Part shown: positions 10,809 through 23,020 of the stretch, piece by piece
Layout: the number at the start of each line of letters is the position of its first letter
How positions within the stretch are numbered: the stretch's first letter is position 1
Assembly (NCBI GenBank): GCA_021014325.1
Contig: CM037461.1
Location: forward strand, 4,365,501 to 4,429,500
From: Plazaster borealis
Taxonomy: Eukaryota > Echinodermata > Asteroidea > Forcipulatida > Labidiasteridae
Reading direction: 5' to 3'
Length of the DNA stretch: 64,000 nucleotides
Program-made: the position numbers and the translations under genes
The notes under the pieces: generated by a model
Told to the model about the DNA's origin: nothing
Seen by the model: the letters and a program-made list of their open reading frames with translations, nothing else
Databases searched by the model: none

Positions 10809-11559
10809 CTTGAAATGAAACAACAAATACTAACCCTAGAATTGTGTGTCTGTATTTTGTTTAACAGATTATTTCATACCAATCAAAATTCTAACAAGAA
10901 AAACAGAACAACTGAATTATCACACACAATTTTCCTTTTCACTGTTGAAGTCACGGTATAATGATGAAAATATAATACATAAAACATAATCCATTTTATC
11001 ATTCCGTGATAAAATGTTTTATGCACTGCAATACACTTCCAGGATAGCGCCCTCGTTGTCTCACTTACATGGTGGTTACGTAACTGTGAAATTGTTTTCC
11101 CAGGGACGCACAGTATCCCAAAGGTTTGCAAGGATTGGCCGGTCGGGACCAATCAGGACCGATCATAACAATGACAACGTGGCGAGCGGACGCTGACAGT
11201 AAATTTGAATCACTTCAGTTACAGCTTTTCTATGAACTGGATCATTAAATAGTTCTCTCCTATGTGAAGTTAATTCTAGGCCTTTATCTCCAGTTCAGGC
11301 GGGCGCCTGATTCATGTAGGCCTACTCCAACCGCACGTACCAGCGGTGGAATCACTTTAAGCCTTGCAGGTGTCATTATAATGTTTATAACACACTGCTG
11401 CTTTGTTGTTAAAGAGAGGCTGGGCAAGATGCCCCCCCCCCCTTTTGTTTAATATTTATGGCAATAATTTACTCATTGTAGAGGGACGGGCAGTGTGTAG
11501 AATTTGTTGCATTACTCCGTAACAATGCCGTTTTTATCTTGACGCTAGACGCCACTATA
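10809..11559. other. Intron sequence, nothing recognised
   Basis: Part of the intron between the two fibrinogen exons. It contains AT-rich sequence and a C run near 11432; no gene or clear repeat is seen. Confidence 0.5.
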
Positions 11560-14530
11560 GCTCCACCATGACTTCAGCGGTTGAAGGCAATCAAGTGGTG
11601 GTTCAACCAGCTTCCGTTCCAAAGCAAAAGATTGATTAAATAAACAAATGGACAAGTGCCTTCCAAACATTAATGTCAATTTACATCGGACCCCATCCGG
11701 GTCGGTGTGCAGAATTTGGAAGGGTATGTGGAGACAATAAAAAGCGCGTCTTAGCAGTTCCCAGGTTTTGGTTGGCGGTCATAATTATGACGAACAATTC
11801 CACCTGTGTCAAGAGGCTAACCCAGCAAGATCATGGGCTGATTTAGATTTAGAATTGTGGGTGACAGTGGCTGCAAAGTCGGCTCTGGTGCAGGGCATGC
11901 AAATACGAACAACAGTATTATGGGCATGTGTCCGGACCGGTTTTGTTATGCCAGGTAGGGCGGACACTGGCTACCAGGTTTCTGCTGCCCATAATTGTTT
12001 CGCCTTTAACACTGACAAAGGTTGTCATTGGCAACGTTGCTGTTTTCCCATAGATGTAAACGTTGTAAATGGAGGGTCATGGGATAACAACATGTAATGT
12101 GAGCAGGGCTAGCAACATTAGATTTAACAGTAATAACAATGACACTATACGCTAGGACAGTACAGAGCCCTATGAATTTCTCGTCCCAACCTTTGGCTCA
12201 TAGTTTGCAAAAACGGGCTGGTCCTAAACCAGGCAGGTTGATTAACAGTTTTATTAAAGGGTATTAAACGGCGAACAAACTTGGGCTGCCAAAACAATAC
12301 GGGGGAATGTCCGTGCCCCTAATGTCATTTAACTTAAGTGTTCTGCGCCGTTGCTTATGCCATTACCCAAACAGGGAGGCCGCTGATCTAATTTTGGGTG
12401 GTTTTGATTCTGATTGCCTTCCATCGGCTGCCCAGTAGCCACAACTAGTGGAAGATATTGTCAAAAAAATAAAAATAATAATAATAATAAATAAAACAAT
12501 AAAATCATTGTTATAGGTCAATGCACTGTGCATGACACGTCATTCGATCAAGCAGTGGACATTATATGGGGGCAGGTCACGGGGTTTGGATGGCCAAATC
12601 AGATATTAATTCGGCCTTCCCTGTTACTACCGGTGTCCCCTAATGAGCTTTTGGGTTTTCGATTGGTAAATATTTATGTTTACAATGGGATGGCCATATC
12701 CTGTCTCCTTTTGAGACTTTCAGCACATTTATCGGATATAAGGTGCGTCAAGTAAACCAATCAGAGTTGGTTGCTCATTATTTGAATGATTTTTGTTTGT
12801 GGGAGCATCGGCGCCAAGTTGTGGTGCGTTATTACATACACTTGAAGGAGTAGCCTACAGTAATGTATGTTCCTCATTATTAGGGGTGCCAATTCCGTTG
12901 GATTAGACCGCAGTCCAAGTCAATCCGTACTTTTTCTGGGCTTGGAAAGTGATTCAGTGGAACACCAGGTTTGCGTACCAGCTGACAAAGGGCAGGCTTT
13001 GTGTAATATGATTCAAGCCACAGTGCGTAACTTAGGAAAGAAACGCTGCAGCAAATCCAATCATTAATTGGATTCCTTAATTTTGTTTGCCGGGCAAATG
13101 CACCAGGGTGAGCAATTACAAGGCGTTTGACTGGCCTTACCAAAGGAGTTCACAGACCCCATCATAAAGTTTGGGCCAAGCTTGATTTGTTAACTTGGTC
13201 GGAATTTTCTCTCTTTTCATTTGTATCTGGCCGTTTAGCCAGCGGATTTGGATCACAATGGCACAATCACGCTTATGCTTATACCGATGCAGCCGCAAGT
13301 ATTGGTTTCGGGGGTTACTTTGAGCATAGAGCAAGGACACAAGTTTCAAGGGCGGTGGCCTTCGGCATTCCTTAGACAATTGCATGCCTCGATTGTTATC
13401 CACTGGTAGCTGTGCATTACTAGGGTGTTTGGCTATCAAGCCGAAGAAGGCTTTTTTGCACAGACAACGGTGCAGTTGTTCTTCAATAGCCAGTATTATC
13501 GTTGTATAGGATTATGCAAAATTGTCTACAATTTTGTGTGTTGGTGCCTCATGCACAAGGTATTGTTCAAAGTGGTTCACGTTCCCGGGATACAAAGTGA
13601 CTTGGCGAATTCACTGTCTCGTTTCAGATCAAACATTTTCGGATGTTGGCCCCGAGGGCGGATCCTATAATTGCATCCGGGCCGGGGATTCATTATAAGA
13701 TTAACGGTTTGCCTGATCCAACTTCTGATTTGCCTATTTCAATTTCAGTGTTGATAGCATCTACTTTGTATTATAGTGGTCCAGCGTTTTCAATTGCTGC
13801 TCACACATTATGGAACACCTTATTGTTCGCCAAGCTAATTCGGTCACTTCATTCAAGTCTCGCCTGAAAACTCATTTAGTTTCGAAATAATGATGCATGT
13901 TTTGTGCTTTGAATTCTTTCTTAGCTGTTCATTCCTGTGTTGTTGTTGTTGTTGTTTTTTTGCCAGATGCTGAGGATCTTGGCTAAGGGTGCAAGTGCTG
14001 GTAACCTCTCCCCTTTTTAAAATAATTTTCTTTTATTCGTGCGTTTCTTTTATGGACTATTTTACTTGTACTTTTTTAATTTCTAGCATTTTTGTTTTTT
14101 AGGCTACTTTCAATTTTGGGCTTATTTTCTTTTAATTTTGTAAAGCGTTTGAGGCCTTGCGTATAGCGCTTTAATAAGTATCTTTATTATTATATTATTA
14201 TCATTTTTATTATATTGATCGCACAGAAATTTGTATGAGCTATTTTGTAGTTGTTTCGGGTAGCCAGTTTTGGCACTTTTTTGAGGGGGCTCATGCGCAT
14301 TGGCGAATTTACTGCCGATTCAAAACTCGTTTTCAGGAGTCACTGTTACAGTTTTTCAGTTTTGTGATATTGGGACGCATACGGCTTCTATCATAATACA
14401 TTTTCATTTCACTAAAACAGACACAACCGGTTCTTCTGAGGTCATTTGTTTGCTGCAATCGCATGACCAGTTTATTTGCCCTGTTAAGGCCTTTTTTTTT
14501 CAGATTCCCCCCCCCACACCTCTTCACATT
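11560..14530 (+). mobile_element. Decayed DIRS-like (tyrosine recombinase) retroelement
   Basis: Broken plus-strand frames carry a series of hallmarks of DIRS/Ngaro-like elements. A gag-like stretch has YDEQFHLCQEANPARSWADL (~11787) and a Cys cluster (CFAFNTDKGCHWQRCC, ~11997). An RT/RNase H stretch has NAPGRAITRRLTGLTKG (~13097), YTDAAASIGFGGYF (~13279) and VPGIQSDLANSLSRF (~13582). A tyrosine-recombinase stretch has HFTKTDTTGSS and FICPVKAFF (~14406-14500). Order and strand agree. There are many stops and frameshifts, so it is an old, inactive copy. Its exact ends and terminal repeats were not found. It lies in the intron between host exons 15841 and 10808, antisense to the gene. Confidence 0.75.
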
Positions 14531-15009
14531 TTCCCCAATCTAAATTGGAAATGAAAAGGCGGTTCGTCAATAAATGAGCTAGGTCGGCTATCGGCGAACG
14601 GGGGTTTCCGTTCTTGCATCACCAACAAGTTAAACTGCAATTTGTCATACATTTCGTTTTGGTGGAGTTCATCTGTCCTCCAAAGGGTTGGATACATTGA
14701 GGAACAATATTGGTACTCGTATTAATACTTGCTACTGTTAATTAATCAAATTGTGAAGGCATGTGCGTCCTTTCTCCCATGGGTCGCGTTTTGTGGAGCG
14801 TGTGGCCTGTTTTTGTATGGGATTAGGTCTCACATTGCCTCAATTTGTAATAGTTACCAATAATTGTTTAAATGACTACAGCCGAAATTGTAAGCATGCT
14901 TTTAGCACCCGTCGGTTCAGACAGGGCTAATATTCCGACCGGTGGCAACCGGTGTAAATTTCAATTGCATGCAAGGCTGTAAAGATAATTTGTAAGGGTT
15001 TGATCAGCC

Positions 15010-15225
15010 CGGACCGCTCGTTGCCCGTGTTTTATGTGGGCCGCTCGTTGCCCTTGGGCCGCTGTTGCCCGTGGGCCGCTGTTGCCCGTGATTTTATGTG
15101 GGCCGCTCGTTGCCCTTGGGCCGCTGTTGCCCGTGGGCCGCTGTTGCCCGTGATTTTATGTGGGCCGCTCGTTGCCCGTGGGCCGCTCGTTGCCCGTGAT
15201 TTTATGTGGGCCGCTCGTCGCCCGG
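15010..15225. repeat. GC-rich minisatellite
   Basis: Tandem copies of a unit like GGGCCGCTCGTTGCCC and the shorter GGGCCGCTGTTGCCC, grouped with GTGATTTTATGT spacers into higher-order blocks of ~80 bp. A TTTG microsatellite follows at 15231-15260. The open frames across it are repeat artefacts. Confidence 0.9.
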
Positions 15226-15840
15226 GTACGTGTGTTTGTTTGTTTGTTTGTTTGTTTGTACATCAACACATTGAGGCAACATGAATGGCCCAATTTCTTG
15301 GTATAACATTGTTTTGGGGCAAATTGCCCGCCTTGGGCTATTAGTTGATAGGGGCAAAGTAATGCTCTCGTGGGTTCAATAAAACCGGTTTTGAGCTGTG
15401 ACAGAAAAACGTCAGACAAGTCTGTTGTGTTTATATTTTGTATTATCAGTGTATAACTAACAATTATATCGTGAGTTAATGCTTTTTCAATTGTTGAAAA
15501 AATTGGAAAAAAAAATGTACTGTTGCAATGTTGTTGTTTTTTCAAAAAAAAAATGTATTTTCTTGCATTTCAAGCATTTAATAGAGCCGTTAAGATGCAG
15601 ACGAACAACCCTCAGTCATGATTTGTTAATTAAAGCATCAGCATAGCTGTATTTTAATACTATGATGTACTACGGACCTGTTGTCATCATGCATGTTTGG
15701 AAGCAACTCAATCATGAAAATACCTGGACCTGGTGAAATGTATGCTCTATGTGAGTAAATTATTGTATTATATTATGTCAATTGATTCTACAGGAATAAT
15801 TTATTCCCGAATGAAGTGAAATATAACTTGATATACTTAC

Positions 15841-15959
15841 AATCCAGCCTGTTTGCTTTGTCATATCACACAACACGTGTATTCCTTCATCATTCTTGAA
15901 GGGAAATATAGTGTAGATACCATCCTCTGTGTAACCAGACTCCAACAAATCCTGACAAT
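15841..15959 (-). CDS. Fibrinogen-related domain, first exon
   Basis: The 39-codon exon opens the fibrinogen C-terminal-like domain: DCQDLLESGYTEDGIYTI, then FPFKNDEG, HVLCDM and TGW. This is the classic DC-x-DLL...G-x-Y-x-I...V-x-CDM-x-T-x-GGW start. The acceptor TTTACCAG before 15959 is phase 1 and the donor ATT|GTAAGT after 15841 is phase 0. Joined to 10547-10808 it reads GWI-VVQRRYDGS without a gap. The preceding exon at 18432 ends in phase 1, which matches. Confidence 0.87.
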
Positions 15960-17753
15960 CTGGTAAAATAAACAAAGCAGTTATGTTCTAAGTTTACTTT
16001 AATATCAGGGGTGCAGAAGGGTATCGCGCAATACATTTCAATCGCGGTTCGGGTACACTCCATTTTAAACAGAGGTGAATACCTTTACAAAAGATAATGA
16101 AAACAATGAAAACCGTTAACATTGTATAATACAAGAGCATTTTCAATTGTTAAGGTGGTTATTTTGATGTAAAATGCGTAAACATAATTCCCAAAATTTT
16201 CCGTTGGTTTATTGCAACAGCTAACATGTATGAGTGGCTCCAGGTGAGAATTTCATGACAAAACGTCTCCCCTAAAATGGCTACAAATATCGGCATAGTG
16301 TGACAATTTGTATGGTTCATCCTCAGATTTTGTTCGCTGAACGTAATATTTTGGGATAGATCTTTCATTTATAACAGTTTAAACAAAATCCTCGGTACAT
16401 CCTCTAGATATTTGACGATTTTAGAATTTCGTTTTTAGAAAATGATTTCTGTTATACCTTATTTGCGTGCAAACGATCGTCCGTCAAACGGATGTAAACG
16501 GGCGAGAACATTCGCCGCAGGTAATATTAATTATGAGGAAACGTAAACATCTTAAACAGATAGGCCTACTTAATAGTTGTCGTTTATTAAATTACTGAAG
16601 CAGACAAAAACACGAATGTTTCTAGTGTAAAGATTTGGTGAATTTTCAAGATTTGAAGATAAAAATACCCTCTGATAAAATGGACTCGAGCAGTCTCAAC
16701 GGCACGTAAATAATTCAAGTCTTGTACGATAGGCTACATGTACATACATGTAATACACATAGGGAATGTATATGTATGTACCCCGTGTATGTGCGTATAC
16801 TAGGCCGTGTTTTGTTGTGGAGCTTCGACCAGTCCATGCACGTCGCGAGAGTCGAATGAGACTGTTTTCAACGTAGGTGGCGCATTGGTGGCGTTACCCC
16901 TTCCGCCCCCGTTTAATATATCGATACACATGGTTTATATCAGTTGTATATGTGGTTTTAGTTTTTTAAATCACATGTTTTGGCAATGCTGTATTTGTCC
17001 CTCTCTATGTAAGTGGTCGCAAATACAACATGCCCCTTTTTTATATCTAAGTGGTCGTGGTGAAATAATTTCTCCCCTTAACAATCTGCAAAGAGAGACG
17101 TTGTCAGCACATGCTGACATATTGATACGTCCATTGTCCTAACCACATCAAACACACCGGTCAGCTCATATGCCACGATTTCCTAAGCTGGGCCCTGCCA
17201 CACGTTCTTTACAGGAGGTGTCAATCGTTATGGGTCAGTGGTTTGGTTAGGAATGGCCAGGACAAAACTCTACCAGAATCCTCTGTGCACAAAATCGGTA
17301 TGTCAGCTTGTCAATGATAGATGAAACAAAATTATTAAAACTCAAATAGTTAAGCAAACAAAGAAACTTAAATTAACCCAAGCAATATCTTGACTTGTTA
17401 ACACACTTATATAAAATAATCGTTGCAAAATGCGAAACCAACCCTTTTGATCTTATAAAACAACTTGTCAGCATGTTCTGAAAACGTAACACAGAGACGT
17501 TGCAACAAAACAGGTCCCTCGCTGGAGGGTTTTAAACAAATTTGTACAGACATTTCATTGAAACAGCCCTCCTTAAATATCTTCATAATCTGTGTGCTTT
17601 GTTAATGTTTTGTTTCAAAGAAACTGTTAGAGTCAATGCATAACCTGATCTACTGCCAAACGTTGTTGCATTCATTTTCTTTTGCTAGCATCATATAAAT
17701 GTGGCATACCCATTTTTTATTTAAGTGCCATGCCACTACGATGTGACTTCAGA
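15960..17753. other. Intron sequence, nothing recognised
   Basis: AT-rich sequence of the 2.5-kb intron between exons 18432 and 15959. A TGTACATACATGTA-rich stretch near 16735-16790 is a simple repeat. No gene or RNA was recognised. Confidence 0.45.
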
Positions 17754-17885
17754 GGCAGTTCGACTCCTATGTTTTAGCAGCGGGTACCGCAACGATTTAT
17801 ATATGCTAATTTTGCATCAGGGATAACTAATCTATTTTTTTAAATCATTGCGGTACTCGCTGCTAAAACATATGATTCGAACTGC
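17754..17885. repeat. Fold-back inverted repeat (~45-bp arms)
   Basis: The left arm (17754-17798, starting GGCAGTTCGA) pairs with the right arm (17841-17885, ending TCGAACTGCC) with about five mismatches around a ~42-base AT-rich loop. It resembles a short snap-back MITE. It abuts a tRNA-like SINE start on the right. Confidence 0.8.
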
Positions 17886-17902
17886 CAGTAACAACCGGGC
17901 TA

Positions 17903-18060
17903 CCTTGGTGGTCTAGTGGTAAGACATCTACAAAGGTAGCATTACAAAGGTTGTGGGTTTGAAGCACACCAGAGTGATTTGCCTGTTTTTTGTTTGTTTT
18001 TCTTTTTACAGACTCGGGAAAGTACAGTGCTTAATAAAGGGTAAACAACCACTATCTCCG
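17903..18060 (+). mobile_element. tRNA-derived SINE-like repeat
   Basis: The segment has an A-box-like TGGTCTAGTGGTAAGA and, 40 bases on, a degenerate B box GTGGGTTTGAAGCAC, followed by a T-rich stretch and a tail GACTCGGGAAAGTACAGTGC. A functional tRNA is unlikely because the arms do not close and the B box is mutated. SINE origin is an inference from the Pol III boxes followed by a non-tRNA body. Confidence 0.55.
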
Positions 18061-18431
18061 ATGCAAAATTTGCATATGTTGACTGTAAAGTTGGAAAAAA
18101 AAATTGAACTTTGTTGAGACACTCGACCCCGGGCACATGCTGTTCTTCGTGCTTTGATGTTTCTAAAACAAAAAGTATGTCATATTAACATTGCTTTTGA
18201 CCATACACACAAGTTGCGTTTAGGAATGCATTATTTATTAAAGTGGAATCTTAAAATTCTGAACAGTATGACGATTTTCATTAGATTGGGTGACTATTCC
18301 AGCAGGCGTGCATGCATCTCTCCGTTTGACCGTCGCACAGAGTAGCCCATAATGAGATAAAAGTGCATCAGAACTATAAATCTTCTTTTTTTTTAATGTG
18401 TTTGATTCACTTTGTATTGAATCAATCTTAC

Positions 18432-18677
18432 CATGGCATCCATAATGGTCATGTATCTCTTCTTGGTCATCAGTGAAGATTGGTTCATCAGTATAGATAG
18501 GTTTAGTCTTTCTGTATGGGGCTACTGTATACAGCCCTCCTGGTCTGATTGAGGTACATGAACAGATATCCTTGAATGGTTGGATCCATCGTAGTCTGTT
18601 TCCTTCAGATGGATCCGGTTCTTGGGTAAAGTAACACACTTTATCAGCAGCTGCTTCATTGGCACTCGCCAAATAAA
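18432..18677 (-). CDS. Putative exon of the fibrinogen/discoidin gene, unknown domain
   Basis: An 82-codon open stretch is bounded by an acceptor (TTTGTGTAG before 18677) and a donor (CATG|GTAAGA after 18432), both phase 1, so it is symmetric like the neighbouring modules. It reads YLASANEAAADKVCYF, RLRWIQPFKDICSCTS, GGLYTVAPYRKTKPIYTD and ends HDHYGCHG. It has four Cys and Pro/Tyr-rich text but no domain that I recognise. Splicing to 15959 gives GCH-DCQDLL in frame. It may be an N-terminal or linker region of the same secreted protein. No signal-peptide exon was found upstream. Confidence 0.6.
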
Positions 18678-18679
18678 CT

Positions 18680-20060
18680 ACACAAACAGAATGACAAAGA
18701 ATTCATATACTTTCACTGCATGCATTTGGGTTTGGTAACCTTGCAATTTCTGGGCAAAGATCATGCTCCTACCAAGTAAAGATAAGTCAATGTCAAACAT
18801 TTTGAACTTTTGCGATGCCAACCAGATAACAGGCAATAATAATTGCCCTCTTGTTGTACTTAGTTTACCTCCAGATTCACGGGCCGGCAATCAAACGGCC
18901 CAATGGATGGAGGTCTCCGTATGTTGTCAATATCTTTGTGACATTCAGAAGCAATTCAACTTTAAACTGCGGTGAAAACAGGGATCGCACCCAAGTGTAT
19001 GATTATACCACATGGCAAGCAGCACTACAGGGTTTACCTGGTAGGGTTGCGACTTCTAAAGTTGACATGTTTTCAACAGTACCATTGCGTAAACGTGTGT
19101 TTATTTATTAATTTATTAATATTTTTTGTTGTCAAACAAACCCCTTCCAAATATTTTGAATTATCAGAGTAGAGCTTCTGGACTGAATAAAACAAATTCA
19201 AACTCGTCCAACCATTTGGCAGCCATTTGTCTGATTACATGGTTTTGCTCCAGGCTAAGAGATAAGTTTAAGACCCTTGTAGGAATTCTATCCATTGACA
19301 CCGAGGACATTAACAAAGGGGATCCGGGTGTTTGACAGAGCGAATACGTCCTCGCTTCGTTTTCGTGTACAAACCCAATGGGGACGTCACTTATCATTGC
19401 CTTAAACTAAACACATAACCTAACAACCAACTACCCACAACTCTGATGCACTCGTAAACAGTTGGACTACCCCCTAGCAACACGTAAACAGTGCACACCC
19501 ATACTACCTCTTCAACCTCTCTGTGGACGCACCATGGACACTCAAACGTCGCAGAAATACGAAGTACGAAGAAAAAAAAGGGAAGCCAAGTGACGTGAAC
19601 CACTTAACCAACCAGTCCTTTTCAGGATTACCACACTTCCATAAGAGAAATAAACCACAACCATACATGTACAAATATGCAACGGCAATTCCAAATGTAT
19701 ATTATAAATAAACCATAAATCCTTTTTCTTTAAATGTGTTTAAACACAGCTTCTGTTAAACGGGTTCACTTTCCACCACTTAAACGGTAAGCCAAATCAT
19801 GTTTTACGTTGCTAAAATAATATTCTTACTCTTTTAGCGGAACATTTTTTTTTTCAATTTCCCAACCCACAATTTCAAAACTAAATCTTTAACATTTATA
19901 AATTAGTTTTTTTTTAACTTGTTAACTACTTTGCTCAAACTTCTTTAAAGTCGCAACGAAAGAATTTTAGCTGCAAAACCGGTCACCTTCTAACATAAGT
20001 AATAATAATAATAAAACATAACTAAAATAAAATCACGCTTTTACTTTCGGTACAACTTTG
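18680..20060. other. No gene recognised; one dispersed repeat
   Basis: Low-complexity AT-rich sequence. The stretch 19262-19396 is an inverted copy of the repeat seen twice at 55.5-55.85 kb (segments ATGGATAG/CTATCCAT, GGATCCGGGTGTTTGAC and CATTGGGTTTGTACACG-like). No coding exon is supported. Confidence 0.5.
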
Positions 20061-20063
20061 CGT

Positions 20064-20230
20064 CTACATTGGTCGGTGCGACATTTAGGTACATGTTTGG
20101 GGCTACGTTAAGGTCGGGGCGACATTTAGGTACAGGTCTGGGGCTACATTTAGGTCGGGCGACATTTAGGTACAGGTTTGGGGCTACATTTAGGTCAGGC
20201 GACATGTAGGGCTCGGGCTACACTTAGGTG
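20064..20230. repeat. 40-bp minisatellite, ~4 copies
   Basis: Units CTACATTTAGGTCGGG-CGACATTTAGGTACAGGTTTGGGG start near 20064, 20103, 20143 and 20183, period 39-40 bp, each internally made of two related halves. Confidence 0.9.
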
Positions 20231-20777
20231 CCGCACAACCGTGTGATAGGGATAATTTACTCGCAGTATCCAAAACGAAATAATGCAGGAGGCCACAAAC
20301 CTGATCCGTGAGGATGTGTACATGTACATTACAGTTATTGTTTGCGTGTACGGTATAGTGTATGGATCCAAGCACCGTGAGCGGGGGGGGGGGGGCTAGA
20401 GATTGGTGCGTTATTACAGCTAACTCTTCATCAAGGCTAACTGAAATGATCAGGTTGTCCATCAAGTCAATATAATAAATTTGCATTTTGAGATAATAAA
20501 GTGCATTAGCTCAACAAGTCTTGAAATACCATTGTGCATTAGCTAATTAGTTTAACATTTGTTGTATTAACTGTTTGTATTTTAATTATCAGATAAGGCC
20601 TGTACCCTTTTTTAGGAAACATGAGAACATTTGTCTTCTAAAATTATGCTAATTTTGTTTGTTCATGTTTATTTATCCTTTCTTTTAAATATACAGGGAA
20701 AACTTGGTCTGTAATTAAGGATGTGTCTCTTCATTTGATGTTATTATTGATCGGATTGCTGCCAACAACTCGACTTA

Positions 20778-22240
20778 GTCCATGAGCCAGGTGCTGAAAT
20801 TCAACATGATTGGTACCACCTCGCGGGATTAATTATAATATCACTTTTCTTGTTGCAAATAATCCACAACTTTCCATAAATTATGATAGCCTGTCCACAA
20901 AATTAGATTTCTATCAGTTTTCGAAAAATTTTCACCGTAAAATCTTAAACCTCTTAGCCTCTTCCGTTATTGTTAAGTGAACGGCTGTTTAAATAGTGAA
21001 ACATTTTAAGCCCATGTGTTTGCATGGAGAGAGAATAGTTTGAGTGGGCATACTCAAACAGCCGTTGTATTTATCACTTTGCTGCCTGTCATTAAAAACA
21101 CATCGACAGCCATCTTGTTTTCGCTTTGGCGACAAAATGTCGAGAGTTTACAGTTGATTTTAGACCTTTATGAGTAACAATCAATGTGCGTGTAAGCTGT
21201 TTTGTTGTTTGTTGATGAAAAGGAGGGAAAAAGTGCAAACTGAGTAAACAAAAACACAGTAAGAACGTGCCGTGAATGTGATGCCCGTTCGCCAATTATG
21301 CTGACCGAGGACAACACGGGTGCAGCGTTCGGTGACGATCTAGATCAATTCTGTTCACATTTTGAAGTATAATTGTAGTACTAAAATACCTGGATTTCAG
21401 AATGTAATACACAGACGATTTGTCAATTTCATTTATTATGAATGACAGAAGAAAAACAAAAACAGAAAAAGGCCGACCTAAGAGCAGTTTTGGTCGGTCC
21501 GCCGTGGAGGACATGCAACGCATTTGACCTGAATATTTTTTATTTATTTTTTTTTTGTTATTTTTTAGGGGTCTATTTCTTGATTTTAATTTTACGACGC
21601 TGTTTTTGTTTATTATTTAACATGCTTGCTTTTCCAATTGATAGTTATTGTTGCATAGCCCTTGCCACTGTGATCATTGAGGAAGGACATAAATGACAAA
21701 GAAAAAAGTGCTGCGCTGCTCATCTGCTCGTCACTTTCTTTTTATCGTTTTCCCAGGCTTTATGATTCGATTCCCTCTAAAATAAAATCTACAGGTGTTT
21801 TTAGCCTTCACTATTTTACTTAATTACTTAGAAATCATCTACCGGCTACGGGTGGCTCCCCTGACCAGAAATTAGTGAGGGGTTGCATGCGGGGAACTTG
21901 TTTTTCTTTCCTTCTTCCAGGCATCTCTTATACTAGACTTCTTCCACTCTACTTTTTTCCTTTTGAATTTGAGTGGTTAAAAAAAAAGAAATTCTAGAGC
22001 AATTGTTCTCTTTTCTTTTCTATGTGCGTTGTGATACAGCGTTAAAATGCTCTGGCAGTAACAAATGGTAAGGGGCACCCTCTCCCATCCCCCCTTTTCG
22101 AAAACTGGTAGAAATCTATTTTTTTTTGTTGAAAATCTATCATAGTTTATAATAAGTTATGGATTGTTTGCAACAAGAAAAGTGATATTAGAATTAGTCC
22201 CTTGAGCTGGTACCGGCAAGTGGGGCTGGCTCATGGACTA
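20778..22240. mobile_element. Candidate non-autonomous inverted-repeat element
   Basis: The left ~155 bp (from TTAGTCCATGAGCCAG) and the right ~150 bp (ending CTGGCTCATGGACTAA) are inverted copies at roughly 75% identity, sharing AATATCACTTTTCTTGTTGC and AGATTTCTA..AGTTTTCGAAAA. They enclose ~1.15 kb with no coding potential. No clear target duplication is visible. It is most simply an old MITE or fold-back DNA transposon. Confidence 0.6.
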
Positions 22241-22570
22241 ACTAACTATATTGACAGCTGATACAGTCTATTTTGCAAGTTTTTATGTTTTTAATGTGGC
22301 CAATACTCTAACATTTATTAGGACCAGTGGCGTCAATCCGTCTTGAAATGTGTGTGTGTGGGGGGGGGGGGACACAACAGGATAATTTACGGCGTGGGGT
22401 TTTAGCATGTTTGAACGACCTAGAAAAGCCCTCCTTGCTATAATTATTAACATATAAAACTTGGACTTGGTTCAGAGAGAGATAGAACAAGCGACACTAA
22501 TAAAAGACCAACATACATGATATGGGCCTATTACTCTTATGGGCAATTCCACTGTTACTCGTGCTACACT

Positions 22571-22914
22571 TTAAAGGCCCTATACACTATTGGTAAGATC
22601 GAAAAACACAAATGTTCACAGATTCACAAACAACTTACATAATTTAAAGTAAGTAATGGTTAAAAGGCTTCCTTAAAATATTTCTGCCTAAAATGCTGTT
22701 GTTTCTGAGAAATAAGTAAAACAAAAGTTTTCATCACGCGCGATATTTTGAGAAAAAACAGAAAACACATAAAGTCTCTTTTCACTATTTTCTCGTGATC
22801 TCGATGACCATTTGAGCTCACACTTTCACAGGTTTGTTTGTTCATGCACATGTTGAATCACACAAAATGTGGACTCTGATTTTGAGCTGTTACCAAAACT
22901 GTACAATACCTTTG
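22571..22914. mobile_element. MITE with TAAAGG...TTGGTAA termini
   Basis: Terminal inverted repeats TAAAGGCCCTATACACTATT / AAACTGTACAATACCTTTGA enclose ~300 bp including TTTTGAGAAA and ATTTGAGCTCACACTTTCAC segments. The termini are related to those of the MITE at 45974-46347. Confidence 0.65.
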
Positions 22915-23020
22915 AGGAGTCTTTTTAAATACTTTATGCTCCAGATATTAAACAATTTGGTTGGAATCTTGATTTTTTGTATTTTAACTCTGCGCTGCAG
23001 TATCAAGGTCATGCCCTTTG

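Noticed and set aside
15000..15284. 94-codon open frame
   Set aside because: Encoded entirely by the GC-rich minisatellite.
17903..17975. Functional tRNA gene
   Set aside because: A- and B-box-like motifs are present, but the B box is mutated and no acceptor stem closes; SINE head more likely.
19394..19603. Frame beginning with a signal-peptide-like sequence (MVHVTWLPFFFFVLRI), as first exon of the fibrinogen/discoidin gene
   Set aside because: Nearby donors are not phase 1 as required, and the segment overlaps the edge of a dispersed repeat; insufficient support.
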